Assembly: GCF_025993755.1 (NCBI RefSeq)
Contig: NZ_JAMQHN010000025.1
Coordinates: 1-40,947, forward strand
Reading direction: 5' to 3'
DNA from: Thermomonas sp.
Lineage (GTDB): Bacteria; Pseudomonadota; Gammaproteobacteria; Xanthomonadales; Xanthomonadaceae
Length of the DNA: 40,947 nucleotides
Shown: positions 17,352-25,525 of the stretch, piece by piece
How the letters are laid out: the number at the start of each line of letters is the position of its first letter
Numbering within the stretch: the stretch's first letter is position 1
Position numbers and translations under genes: made by a program
The notes under the pieces: generated by a model
What the model was told of the DNA's origin: nothing
What the model saw: only the letters and a program-made list of their open reading frames with translations
Database searches by the model: none

Positions 17352-18791
17352 ATGAATGTACTGACGCTTGCCGAATCGCGCCTGCTGGGCCCGACCGGGC
17401 TGGATGTTGCGTCGCTGGAACGCACGTTCGGCACGCTGCTGGGGCCGGGGATCGATTTCGGCGACCTGTATTTCCAGCATGCCCGCCGCGAGGCGTGGAG
17501 CATGGAGGACGGGATCGTCAAGAGCGGCTCGCACAGCCTCGAGCAGGGCGTGGGCGTGCGGGCGATTTCGGGCGAGAAGACCGGATTCGCCTATTCCGAC
17601 GAGATCGACGTGCCGGCATTGCTCGCATCCGCGCAGTCGGCGCGCGCCATCGCCCGCGATGGCCGCAGCCGCGGCGCGCAGGCGCTGGCGCAAAGCCTGG
17701 GACAGGCGCTGTATCCGGCGCTGGACCCCGTCGATGCGCTGGACAATGCCGCCAAGGTGGAAGCGCTGCGGCGCGTGGATGGCCTGCTGCGTGCGCTCGA
17801 TCCGCGTGTCCGGCAGGTCATGGTGAGCGTGACCGGCGGCGTGGACACGGTGCTGGTGGCGCGCAGCGACGGCGTGCTGGCCGGCGACGTGCGGCCGCTG
17901 GTGCGGATGAACATCCAGGTGATCGTGGAGCACGGCGGTCGCCGCGAGTCGGGCTTTGCCGGCTTTGGCGGGCGTCATGGCTATGCCGAATTGCTGGCCG
18001 ACGGCAAGCCGGAAAAATTCGCCCGCGAGGCGCTGCGGCAGGCGCTTGTCAACCTGGAGGCGATCGACGCCCCGGCCGGGGTGATGCCGGTGGTGCTGGG
18101 CCACGGCTGGCCGGGCGTGCTGCTGCATGAAGCGGTCGGCCACGGTCTGGAAGGCGATTTCAACCGCAAGGGCACGTCGACGTATGCGGGCCGCCTCGGC
18201 CAGCGCGTGGCCGCACCGGGCGTCACCATCGTCGACGACGGCACCCTGGAAGGTCGCCGCGGTTCGCTCGCCATCGACGATGAAGGCACGCCCACCGCCT
18301 GCACCCCCCTGATCGAGGACGGCATCCTCGTCGGCTACATGCAGGACACCCACAACGCGCGCCTGATGGGGATGGCCCCCACGGGGAACGGTCGCCGCGA
18401 ATCCTTCGCGCACCTGGTGATGCCGCGCATGACCAACACCTACATGCGTGCGGGCACGCACGATCCCGAGGAAATGATCCGATCGGTCAAGAAGGGCCTG
18501 TATGCGGTCAACTTCGGCGGGGGACAGGTCGACATCACCAGCGGCAAGTACGTGTTCTCGGCCACCGAGGCCTACCTGATCGAGGACGGCAGGGTCACCG
18601 CGCCGGTGAAGGGGGCCACCCTGATCGGCAATGGGCCGGACACCATGCAGAAGGTGGCGATGATCGGCCATGACCTGGCGCTGGACGACGGCGTGGGCAT
18701 CTGCGGCAAGGATGGCCAGAGCGTGCCGGTCGGCGTGGGTCAGCCGTCCCTGCTGATTTCGGAATTGACCGTGGGCGGGACGCAGGCGTGA
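17352..18791 (+). CDS. tldD: Metalloprotease TldD
   Basis: This 479-residue subunit of the TldD/TldE (PmbA) heterodimeric zinc protease degrades unfolded peptides and matures or degrades some ribosomally made peptides (microcin B17 leader, CcdA antitoxin in E. coli). The zinc motif HEAVGH (259-264) followed by GLEGDFNRKGTS is intact, which marks TldD as the catalytic subunit. The start is placed at ATG 17352 (MNVLTLAESRLL), matching relatives; an in-frame ATG 8 codons upstream adds a non-family peptide. No good Shine-Dalgarno sequence is seen. Its partner pmbA lies 655 bp downstream, separated by the oppositely oriented darP. Confidence 0.94.
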   Translation: MNVLTLAESRLLGPTGLDVASLERTFGTLLGPGIDFGDLYFQHARREAWSMEDGIVKSGSHSLEQGVGVRAISGEKTGFAYSDEIDVPALLASAQSARAIARDGRSRGAQALAQSLGQALYPALDPVDALDNAAKVEALRRVDGLLRALDPRVRQVMVSVTGGVDTVLVARSDGVLAGDVRPLVRMNIQVIVEHGGRRESGFAGFGGRHGYAELLADGKPEKFAREALRQALVNLEAIDAPAGVMPVVLGHGWPGVLLHEAVGHGLEGDFNRKGTSTYAGRLGQRVAAPGVTIVDDGTLEGRRGSLAIDDEGTPTACTPLIEDGILVGYMQDTHNARLMGMAPTGNGRRESFAHLVMPRMTNTYMRAGTHDPEEMIRSVKKGLYAVNFGGGQVDITSGKYVFSATEAYLIEDGRVTAPVKGATLIGNGPDTMQKVAMIGHDLALDDGVGICGKDGQSVPVGVGQPSLLISELTVGGTQA

Positions 18792-18874
18792 GGGCGCCTG
18801 AACCTTCCGTGGGAACGGCCCGCAGCTGCGACGACCATGCGCCAACTTCCGATCGTGCCCAGGAGGCGTTCCCG

Positions 18875-19423
18875 TCAGGGCGATTCCATTCCAGTGTCGT
18901 CGCTTTGCGCCAGCACCTCCCGCAACGCGCGATACAGCTCCCGGAACGCGCGCGGCGGCTTGTTCTTCGCCCGTTCCTCGCGGCTGTTGCGCACCAGCTG
19001 CCGCAGCTTCTGGCGGTCGGCGTTCGGAAATTGCGCCAGCAGGTCGGTGAGCGCGGCGTCGGCCGCGTCGCCGAGCAGCGCTTCGCGCAGGGCCTCGGCG
19101 CGGTGCATCGCGGCGGTTTCGCGGCGGGCGGAATCGCCGTCCTTGCTCATGGCGTCGCGGATCGCGTCCAGCGCGCCTTCATCGAGCTTGCGCATCTGCT
19201 TGGCGAGGTAGGCCAATTGCCGCTTGCGCGCCCCGTGCGAGGTCACGCGCCGGGTCTCGCCGATATGCGGAAGCAGTTCCTCGGGAATCGGCAGCCGGGA
19301 CAGCTGGGTCGCGGTCAGCGCCGCCAACTGTTCGCCCAGTTCCAGCACGTCCAGCGCGGCGCGGCGCTGCGCGCTGCGGCTGGGGCTCAGGAATTCACCG
19401 GTGTCTTCGTCGCGTCCTCGCAT
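18875..19423 (-). CDS. darP: DarP (YjgA), late 50S ribosome assembly factor
   Basis: This 182-residue protein of the DUF615/YjgA family binds late 50S precursors near the peptidyl-transferase centre. Recognisable segments are [48 protein letters not shown] and [21 protein letters not shown]. The start is taken at ATG 19421-19423 ([11 protein letters not shown]), as I recall for Xanthomonas homologues, over an in-frame ATG at 19441. It has no Shine-Dalgarno sequence but a TATCCT hexamer 6 nt upstream, suggesting a leaderless mRNA. It is convergent with tldD and divergent from pmbA, with only 23 bp between start codons. Confidence 0.9.
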   Translation of the reverse strand: MRGRDEDTGEFLSPSRSAQRRAALDVLELGEQLAALTATQLSRLPIPEELLPHIGETRRVTSHGARKRQLAYLAKQMRKLDEGALDAIRDAMSKDGDSARRETAAMHRAEALREALLGDAADAALTDLLAQFPNADRQKLRQLVRNSREERAKNKPPRAFRELYRALREVLAQSDDTGMESP

Positions 19424-19429
19424 CCGTAC

Positions 19430-19435
19430 AGGATA
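19430..19435 (-). promoter_or_regulatory. Candidate -10 of darP giving a leaderless start
   Basis: On the minus strand TATCCT is followed by 6 nt and then the darP ATG. The same 23-bp gap must also serve pmbA on the plus strand, so the two promoters overlap the start regions of both genes. Confidence 0.4.
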
Positions 19436-19446
19436 AGCCATAGTCC

Positions 19447-20811
19447 ATGACCCACATCGATGCCATCGCCGTCGCCGACGACAGCCGGGCGCGGCTTGCC
19501 CGCCTCTCGGACCTGGCCCAGCGAATGCTGGAAGGTGCCCGTGCGGCCGGAGCCAGCCAAGCCGAGGTCAATTGCAACGAGGACACCGGCCTGGCGGTCA
19601 ACGTGCGCATGGGAGAGGTGGAAACGGTGGAAGCCACCCGTGACCGCGGGGTGTCGATCACCGTCTATTTCGGCCAGCGCAAGGGCAGCGCCAGCAGCGC
19701 CGACCTGCGCGAAGAGAGCCTGTCCGCCACACTGGCGCAGGCCTGCGCGATCGCCCGTTATGCCGAAGACGATCCCTGCGGCGGGCTTGCCGATGCGGCG
19801 TTGATGGCAAGATCGCTGCGCGAATTCGACAGCTGGCATCCGGCGCCGTTCGATGCCGACAGGGCCATCGACGTAGCCCTGGCCTGCGAGGCCGCCGGGC
19901 GCGAGGTCGATCCGCGGATCGGCAATTCCGATGGCGCGTCGATGAACGCGAACGCGTCGCTGAGCGTGTACGCCAATTCCCACGGCTTCCTCGGCAGCGA
20001 GCGCAGCACCTCCTGGAGCCTCGGCTGCGCGCTGATCGCCGGCGAAGGCGAGGCGATGCAGCGCGACGGCTGGTACAGCGTGGCGCTGGCGCCCGGCGAC
20101 CTCGAATCGCCCGCGGCGGTCGGCCGCAAGGCGGCGCAGCGCACCCTCGACCGGCTGGCACCGCGCCTCCTGCCCACCGGACAGGTGCCGGTGCTGTTCA
20201 GCGCGGAGATGGCGCGTTCGCTGATCGGCAGCTTCCTCGGCGCGGTGTCCGGCGGCGCGCTGTATCGGCGCGCCAGTTTTCTGCTCGACAGTGCGGGCAC
20301 CCGCGTGTTCCCCGAGTGGTTCGCGATCGAGGAAGATCCGTTCCTGCCCCGCGGTTTCCGTTCCGCGTCGTTCGATGCCGAAGGCGTGGCCACGCGGCGG
20401 TCCGCGCTGGTGGAGGCCGGCATCGTGCAGCGCTACGTGCTGGGAAGCTATTCGGCGCGCCAGCTGGGGCTGGAGACGACCGCCAACGCCGGCGGCGTGC
20501 ACAACCTCACCGTGAAGGCCAATGCCGGCGATCTGGCGTCGCAGATGAAGGCGATGGGACGCGGCCTGCTGGTGACCGAACTGATGGGGCAGGGCGTCAA
20601 TCCGATCACCGGCGACTACTCGCGCGGCGCCGCCGGTTTCTGGGTGGAAGGCGGCGAGCGGGCTTATCCGGTGGACGGCATCACCATCGCCGGCAACCTC
20701 AGGCAGATGTTCTCCGCCATCGAAGCGGTCGGCAGCGACATCGACCCGCGCTCGCACATCCATGTCGGATCGCTGCTGGTCGGACGGATGACCGTCGCCG
20801 GCAGCGGCTGA
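19447..20811 (+). CDS. pmbA: Metalloprotease subunit PmbA (TldE)
   Basis: This 454-residue partner of TldD belongs to the same U62/TldE family. Typical features: the AxGASQAEV opening, [51 protein letters not shown], and the C-terminal [18 protein letters not shown] and [19 protein letters not shown]. The HExxxH zinc site of TldD is absent, as expected for TldE. With TldD it forms a barrel-shaped protease that admits unfolded peptides. The start MTHIDAI at 19447 has no Shine-Dalgarno sequence and lies 23 bp from the divergent darP start. Confidence 0.93.
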   Translation: MTHIDAIAVADDSRARLARLSDLAQRMLEGARAAGASQAEVNCNEDTGLAVNVRMGEVETVEATRDRGVSITVYFGQRKGSASSADLREESLSATLAQACAIARYAEDDPCGGLADAALMARSLREFDSWHPAPFDADRAIDVALACEAAGREVDPRIGNSDGASMNANASLSVYANSHGFLGSERSTSWSLGCALIAGEGEAMQRDGWYSVALAPGDLESPAAVGRKAAQRTLDRLAPRLLPTGQVPVLFSAEMARSLIGSFLGAVSGGALYRRASFLLDSAGTRVFPEWFAIEEDPFLPRGFRSASFDAEGVATRRSALVEAGIVQRYVLGSYSARQLGLETTANAGGVHNLTVKANAGDLASQMKAMGRGLLVTELMGQGVNPITGDYSRGAAGFWVEGGERAYPVDGITIAGNLRQMFSAIEAVGSDIDPRSHIHVGSLLVGRMTVAGSG

Positions 20812-20878
20812 CCGGCGGCTGTCAACCACTGCGGGCCGGTCGCGTTGATGGAAGCGGACCACATGCAGCGAGGCAGCC

Positions 20879-22291
20879 ATGGGCATCACCGCAACCGGCG
20901 CGGCCAACCGATTCGGATTGGGCGCACGACCCGGCGAGTTGCAGCAGATCGGCAACGACCCGCGCGGCTGGCTGCTGGGACAGCTCGGGCCAGCCCCGGC
21001 GATCGCCGCCTACGAAGGCCTGCCGGGCAGCGCGGACTACCTGCGGGACCTGTTCGACTACCAGCGGCAGCGTCGTCAGCGGCGTGCCCGGATGGAGGCC
21101 GGGGCGACCAACGTGCCCCGCGGCGGGGAGGGGCGGCGTGCCCTGCTGCAAGGCCTGCAGCGCGAGCTGGTGCTGCGGCAGGGCGTGGCCACCTCGACGG
21201 CGACCAGCTTCCGCGAGCGGCTGGTGCGCTTCTGGTCCAACCATTTCGCGATCTCGGTGGACAAGTTCCAGGCCGCGCTGTTCGCGGCGCCGATGGAGCG
21301 CGAGGCGATCCGGCCCAATGTCACCGGACGGTTTGCCGACATGCTGTTGGCGGTCGAACGGCATCCCGGAATGCTGATCTATCTCGACAACCAGAAATCC
21401 ATCGGGCCGGAATCACGGGCGGCGGAACGGGGCCGCCGACGCGCCACCGGCAATGCGGGAGCGCCCAAGCGCGGACTGAACGAGAACCTTGCGCGCGAGA
21501 TCATGGAACTGCACACGCTGGGCGTGAACGGCGGCTACACCCAGGCCGACGTCATCGAGTTCGCGCGTGCGATCACCGGCTGGGGCGTTGCCCATCCGGG
21601 CGAGCGCGGTGGCGGCAGCGGCGCCTTCGTGTTCCGCCCGGGCACGCACGAGCCGGGCAGTCGGCGGGTGCTCGGCAAGACCTTCGCCCAGTCCGGCGAA
21701 CAGCAGGGGGTGGCGATCCTGCACATGCTGGCGCTGCATCCGGCAACCGCCAACCACCTGTCGCTGCAGCTGGCGCGGCATTTCGTGGCGGACGAACCGC
21801 CGCCGGCGCTGGTGGCGCGCATGGCCAGGACCTATCTGGACACCGGCGGTGAGCTCGCGGCGGTCTATCGCACGCTGATCCAGGACGACGCGGCGTGGGC
21901 ACCGCCCGCCCGCAAGTTCAAGAATCCGGACGATTTCGCGGTCTCCGCGCTGCGCGCGACCGGATTGGACGACCCGGCCAGCCTCGGCCTGTCGTTGCAA
22001 TTGCAGTCCCAGCTCGGCCGGCCGGTGTTCCAGCCGCGCTCGCCGGCCGGGTTCGGCGATACCGCCGCCGACTGGGGCGGGCCGGACGCGTTGTTCAAGC
22101 GGGTGCAGGCGGCGCAGGCGCTGGCCGACCGGCTTCCGGACATGCAGGGCAGCACCCCGCTGGCGCTGGCGCAGGCGGCGCTGGGGCCGACCCTCGATGC
22201 GCAGACCGCCACCGCGCTGCGGCGTGCCGAATCGGTCCAGCAGGGCGTGGCCCTGCTGCTGGCCAGTCCCGTGTTCCAGTGGAGGGCTTGA
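20879..22291 (+). CDS. DUF1800-family protein
   Basis: This 470-residue member of the DUF1800 family has landmarks NRFGLGARPGEL at the N-terminus, FRERLVRFWSNHFAISVDK, YLDNQKSIGP, GLNENLAREIMELHTLGVNGGYTQADVIEFARAITGW and ARKFKNPDDFAVSALRATG. No biochemical function is established for the family. There is no signal peptide: the protein starts MGITATGAANRF with AGG upstream. It ends 1 bp before a DUF1501 gene, the usual partner of DUF1800, implying one mRNA and a joint role. The Tat-exported partner raises the possibility of piggyback export. Confidence 0.88.
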   Translation: MGITATGAANRFGLGARPGELQQIGNDPRGWLLGQLGPAPAIAAYEGLPGSADYLRDLFDYQRQRRQRRARMEAGATNVPRGGEGRRALLQGLQRELVLRQGVATSTATSFRERLVRFWSNHFAISVDKFQAALFAAPMEREAIRPNVTGRFADMLLAVERHPGMLIYLDNQKSIGPESRAAERGRRRATGNAGAPKRGLNENLAREIMELHTLGVNGGYTQADVIEFARAITGWGVAHPGERGGGSGAFVFRPGTHEPGSRRVLGKTFAQSGEQQGVAILHMLALHPATANHLSLQLARHFVADEPPPALVARMARTYLDTGGELAAVYRTLIQDDAAWAPPARKFKNPDDFAVSALRATGLDDPASLGLSLQLQSQLGRPVFQPRSPAGFGDTAADWGGPDALFKRVQAAQALADRLPDMQGSTPLALAQAALGPTLDAQTATALRRAESVQQGVALLLASPVFQWRA

Positions 22292-22292
22292 G

Positions 22293-23450
22293 ATGAACCT
22301 CAACCGGCGTGGTTTCCTCGCGTTTGGCAGCGCCGCCGCGGCGCTGACGCTGTTGCCGAAGTTCGCCCTGGCGGCGTCCTCCGCCAGCGACACCCGTTTC
22401 GTGCTGGTCCTGCTGCGCGGCGGCCTCGACGGCCTGCACGCGGTGCAGCCGATCGGCGATCCGGCGTTTGCCGCGCTGCGCGGCGACTTCGTCCATGCCG
22501 GCTCGCAGCCGGCGGCGCTGCCGCTGGGCAGCGACTTCGCGCTGCACGGCAAGCTCCCCTTCCTGGCCGAACTGTACGGTCGCAAGGATCTGGCCCCGGT
22601 GGTCGCGGTGGCGCCGCCGTATCGCCAGCGTTCGCATTTCGAGGCGCAGGATTGTGTGGAAAACGGCATGCCCGGCAGCAGCGGGACCACCGGCTGGCTG
22701 AACCGCTGCGTGGCTGCGGTGCCCGGCAGCGACGGCTTGGCGCTGGCGGCGGTGATGCCGCTGGCGATGCGCGGCAGCGCCGAGGTGTCGACCTGGTCGC
22801 CGCCGCTGGGCAACCGCATCGACCCGATCCTGTGGCAACAGCTGCAGGTGCTCTATGCGGCCGACCCCGCTCTGGCCGCCACGTTCGCCGGCATCGATCC
22901 CGGCATGGAAGGCAGCGGCGGCGGCGCGAACCGGGGCGGCATGCGCCTGCCGCAGGCCATGGCCGCCGCGGCCAAGTTCATGTCGGCCGCGAACGGGCCG
23001 CGGATCGCCTTCGTCGAGGACACCGGCTGGGACACCCACAACGGCGAGCAGGCGGTGCTCGATCGCAAGCTGGCCGAACTGAATGCGGGCGTCCAGGCCT
23101 TCCACGACGGCGCCCAATCGATCTGGAAGCACACCGTGGTGGCGATCGTCACCGAGTTCGGGCGCACCGCGGCGATCAACGGCACCGGCGGCACCGACCA
23201 CGGCACCGGCGGCGCGGGCTTCCTGTTCGGCGGCGCGGTCAACGGCGGTCGGGTCGTCGGCCAGTGGCCGGGCGTGGCCAAGTCCCAGCTCAACGAGGGC
23301 CGCGACCTGCTGGCCACCACCGACATGCGCGGCCTGTTCAAGGGCGTGCTGCGCGACCATCTGGGCATCGAAGCCGACGTTCTGGCGCGGTCGGTCTTCC
23401 CGGACAGCGGGGCGGTGACGCCGATGGCAAGCCTGGTGCAGCGCGGATGA
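22293..23450 (+). CDS. DUF1501-family protein with Tat signal
   Basis: This 385-residue protein carries a twin-arginine signal: N-terminal MNLNRRGFLAFGS, a hydrophobic stretch and ALA before SSASD. DUF1501 landmarks follow: VLLRGGLDGLHAV, RSHFEAQDCVENG, DTGWDTHNGEQ and VTEFGRTAAINGTGGTDHGTGG. The family is related to the alkaline phosphatase/sulfatase fold, and its conserved Asp/His motifs suggest a metal site, but no substrate is established. It begins 1 bp after the DUF1800 stop (GGAGGG site just upstream), so translation is probably coupled. Predicted location: periplasm, exported folded by Tat, possibly with cofactor. Confidence 0.88.
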   Translation: MNLNRRGFLAFGSAAAALTLLPKFALAASSASDTRFVLVLLRGGLDGLHAVQPIGDPAFAALRGDFVHAGSQPAALPLGSDFALHGKLPFLAELYGRKDLAPVVAVAPPYRQRSHFEAQDCVENGMPGSSGTTGWLNRCVAAVPGSDGLALAAVMPLAMRGSAEVSTWSPPLGNRIDPILWQQLQVLYAADPALAATFAGIDPGMEGSGGGANRGGMRLPQAMAAAAKFMSAANGPRIAFVEDTGWDTHNGEQAVLDRKLAELNAGVQAFHDGAQSIWKHTVVAIVTEFGRTAAINGTGGTDHGTGGAGFLFGGAVNGGRVVGQWPGVAKSQLNEGRDLLATTDMRGLFKGVLRDHLGIEADVLARSVFPDSGAVTPMASLVQRG

Positions 23451-23518
23451 CCGCATTCTTGCGCGATTGACGTTATCCTGTGGAACGCGCACAAGCGCTG
23501 AACTCGGGGAATTGCAAA

Positions 23519-23860
23519 GTGAACGACGTCACCGCTTCTTCAGAAGACCGCAACCTGGCCATGCTGACGCATCTGTCGGGCATCCTGCTCGGATTCATCA
23601 TCCCGCTGATCATCTGGCTGACCAACAAGGACAAGGCCGACAAAGCCTGGCTGATCGAACAGTCCAAGGAAGCGCTCAATTTCCAGATCCTGATCGCGAT
23701 CCTCTATGTGGCCTGTTCGATTCTGGTCGTCATTCTGATCGGTGGCTTGTTGCTGCCGGTGGTCTGGCTGGTGAACCTGATTTTCTGCATCCTTGCAGGC
23801 GTTGCCGTCAACAAGGGCGAAAACTACCGCTACCCGTTCTCGCTGCGTCTGATCAAATAA
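23519..23860 (+). CDS. DUF4870-family small membrane protein
   Basis: This 113-residue protein has the DUF4870 signature: RNLAMLTHLSGILLGFIIPLIIWL, a charged turn (TNKDKADKAWLIEQSKEALNFQI), then two more hydrophobic segments (ILIAILYVACSILVVILIGG and LLLPVVWLVNLIFCILAGVAV), and ends YRYPFSLRLIK. Start GTG 23519 (VNDVTASSEDRN) is chosen because GGGGA precedes it by ~9 nt; an alternative GTG 13 codons upstream lacks one. A TATCCT hexamer at 23474-23479 could be its -10. No function is known for the family. A strong terminator follows, so it is likely monocistronic. Confidence 0.85.
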   Translation: MNDVTASSEDRNLAMLTHLSGILLGFIIPLIIWLTNKDKADKAWLIEQSKEALNFQILIAILYVACSILVVILIGGLLLPVVWLVNLIFCILAGVAVNKGENYRYPFSLRLIK

Positions 23861-23874
23861 GTCAGGACGGTTCA

Positions 23875-23900
23875 CCGCGCATGGCGATGGCCATGCGCGG
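23875..23900 (+). terminator. 10-bp hairpin after the DUF4870 gene
   Basis: CCGCGCATGG (23875-23884), 6-nt loop, CCATGCGCGG (23891-23900) is a perfect stem starting 14 bp after the stop codon. No T-run follows. It may act with the next hairpin as a double terminator or 3'-end stabiliser. Confidence 0.5.
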
Positions 23901-23921
23901 ATTGCGGGAATAATCAAGGCC

Positions 23922-23951
23922 GGCCCGGGACAACCCGGGCCTGCTTCTTTT
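23922..23951 (+). terminator. Intrinsic terminator of the DUF4870 gene
   Basis: GGCCCGGG (23922-23929), loop ACAA, CCCGGGCC (23934-23941), then TGCTTCTTTT. An 8-bp GC stem, a 4-nt loop and a T-rich tail make this the clearest Rho-independent terminator in the window. Confidence 0.85.
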
Positions 23952-23961
23952 GAACGGGGCC

Positions 23962-23997
23962 ATGCAGCTTCGGTGCAAAGCCGGCGGGCTGCATTTT
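23962..23997. terminator. Third hairpin of the convergent gap
   Basis: ATGCAGC (23962-23968), 19-nt loop, GCTGCAT (23988-23994), followed by TTT on the plus strand. It lies between the DUF4870 terminator and the stop codon of the convergent M48 gene and is weaker than the preceding one. Confidence 0.35.
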
Positions 23998-24058
23998 CGG
24001 CGTTCCCGGAGGCCCGCAAGCCGCGGGGGGGCAACCTGCGGCGCTGCCGGCGTTGCGC

Positions 24059-25525
24059 TCAGCCCCCCGCTTGTGGCGTGCAATCCCTGTTGGCGCGGGC
24101 CCCGCGTCCGCGCGACCGGCTGGGCGCGCACTGTGCTTCCGGCTTGCCGCTGTCCTGCGGCATGGACGTCCCGTCGGTGCGGTCAAGGTAGGCCTGCAGA
24201 TCGGCGTACCCGCGGCGATCCAGCGCATCCAGGCGCTTGTCCAGCGACGGATGGGTCTTGTACAGACTGGCCAGCCGCGACGACGAGGACCCCAACGATG
24301 CCATCTTCTGCAGCACCATGTAGAACTCGAGCGGGTTGAGCCCGCCGCGCGCCAGGTAGATGCCGGCGGCCTGGTCGGCGCGGAATTCGGCGTTGCGGTC
24401 AAGCTGGGTCATCATGATCGCGGCGCCGTTGCGCTCGATGAAGTCGCGCACCATGCTGCCGGCCAAGCCGCCGCCGGTATGCACCTGGCTGAGCGCCACG
24501 TCGCGGCCCGCGGCCTGCAGTTCCTGCTTGCGGATCACCTCGTAGTGGTCGCGCTGGACGACGTGGCTGAGCTCGTGGCCGAGCACGGCGGCGAGTTCGG
24601 CGTCGCTGGACAGCAGTTGGTAAAGGCCCTTGGTGATCAGGATGTAGCCGCCGGGCGCGGCGAAGGCGTTGATTTCGCCGTCGTCGATCACGCCGAACGT
24701 CCACGGCAGATCCGGGCGGCTGGTCTGCGAGGCCAGCCAGCGGCCGACCAGGTTGACGCGGCGCTGCATGGCCGGGTCGTTGACCAGCGGCGCGGCGCCG
24801 AGGATGCGGCCGGCAAGCATCGGCCCAAGCTCGAGTTCCTCCTGCAGAACCTCGGCGTCCGACTTGCCGACGATGGCGTCGCTGTGATCGGCCGCGGCGC
24901 TGGCGGCGGAACCGGCGGCGCCACCACCGAGGCCGCCTAGCAAACCGCCCAGCGCGCGCAGACCCGTTCGGGTGCTGCCGCGGTTGGCCTCGCTGCCGCC
25001 GCGGGAGGCGTCGGGCTTGAACTCGGCGGCATAAGGCACGCTGGTGGCGACCCAGCCCAGGCGCGCGGCCTCGCGCTGGGCGTCCTGGGTACTGGCGCGA
25101 TACGACTCCATCCGTTCCAACTGCGCCGCATTGAAGCCGGCGGACTTCAGCTGGCTTTCGTCGAGGCCGCGCACGCTCGCGGTTTCGGTCGTGCGGCCCC
25201 GGCCGGCGTTTCCGGTGAACAGCGCAGCGCCGACCCCGCCGTTGTCGCTCTTGCCGTAGGCGACCCGTACTTCGTTGACCCTGACATAGCCGGTCTGACC
25301 GCCGTCCAGGGCCAGCTTGAACCACAGGCCTTCCTGACCGACGACGCTGACGGTGGCGTTGTTCCGGAGCGTGGTGACGGTCGGTGAACCGAACGAGGCG
25401 GCGGCGTGGACGTCGACCTTGGGCTTGGCCACGGTGGCCGGCGTGCCGCCGGTGGCGGCCATCAGCAGGCCGGAGATGGCGAGCGCAAGGGTTGTCAGGA
25501 CCGTACGGGGGGCGATGCGATTCAT
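24059..25525 (-). CDS. Secreted SH3-like domain + M48 metalloprotease
   Basis: This 488-residue protein has a signal peptide (MNRIAPRTVLTTLALAISGLLMA; no lipobox cysteine), an SH3-like domain (~33-90, ending GYVRVNEVRVAYG), a linker with a glycine-rich stretch (193-205) and an M48 peptidase domain: HELSH (317-321) and the third zinc ligand E380 in EFRAD. The domain is close to BepA/LoiP-type periplasmic proteases that remove misfolded outer-membrane proteins. It ends in an unusual basic tail (residues ~465-488) rich in R and G, with two cysteines. Its ATG overlaps the TGA of the upstream CHASE2 gene by 4 bp, so the two are translationally coupled. Substrate and regulator are unknown. Confidence 0.88.
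   Translation of the reverse strand: MNRIAPRTVLTTLALAISGLLMAATGGTPATVAKPKVDVHAAASFGSPTVTTLRNNATVSVVGQEGLWFKLALDGGQTGYVRVNEVRVAYGKSDNGGVGAALFTGNAGRGRTTETASVRGLDESQLKSAGFNAAQLERMESYRASTQDAQREAARLGWVATSVPYAAEFKPDASRGGSEANRGSTRTGLRALGGLLGGLGGGAAGSAASAAADHSDAIVGKSDAEVLQEELELGPMLAGRILGAAPLVNDPAMQRRVNLVGRWLASQTSRPDLPWTFGVIDDGEINAFAAPGGYILITKGLYQLLSSDAELAAVLGHELSHVVQRDHYEVIRKQELQAAGRDVALSQVHTGGGLAGSMVRDFIERNGAAIMMTQLDRNAEFRADQAAGIYLARGGLNPLEFYMVLQKMASLGSSSSRLASLYKTHPSLDKRLDALDRRGYADLQAYLDRTDGTSMPQDSGKPEAQCAPSRSRGRGARANRDCTPQAGG

Noticed and set aside
13134..18845. Two minus-strand frames of 977 and 923 codons antisense to yhdP and tldD
   Set aside because: Their composition is Arg/Pro/Gln/His-rich with no domains, and they run across several real genes and intergenic gaps, as expected of shadow frames.
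19424..19441. Six-residue longer darP start at ATG 19441
   Set aside because: It has no ribosome site and leaves 5 bp to pmbA, whereas the ATG at 19423 gives the expected family N-terminus and has a -10-like hexamer at the right distance. It is not fully excluded.
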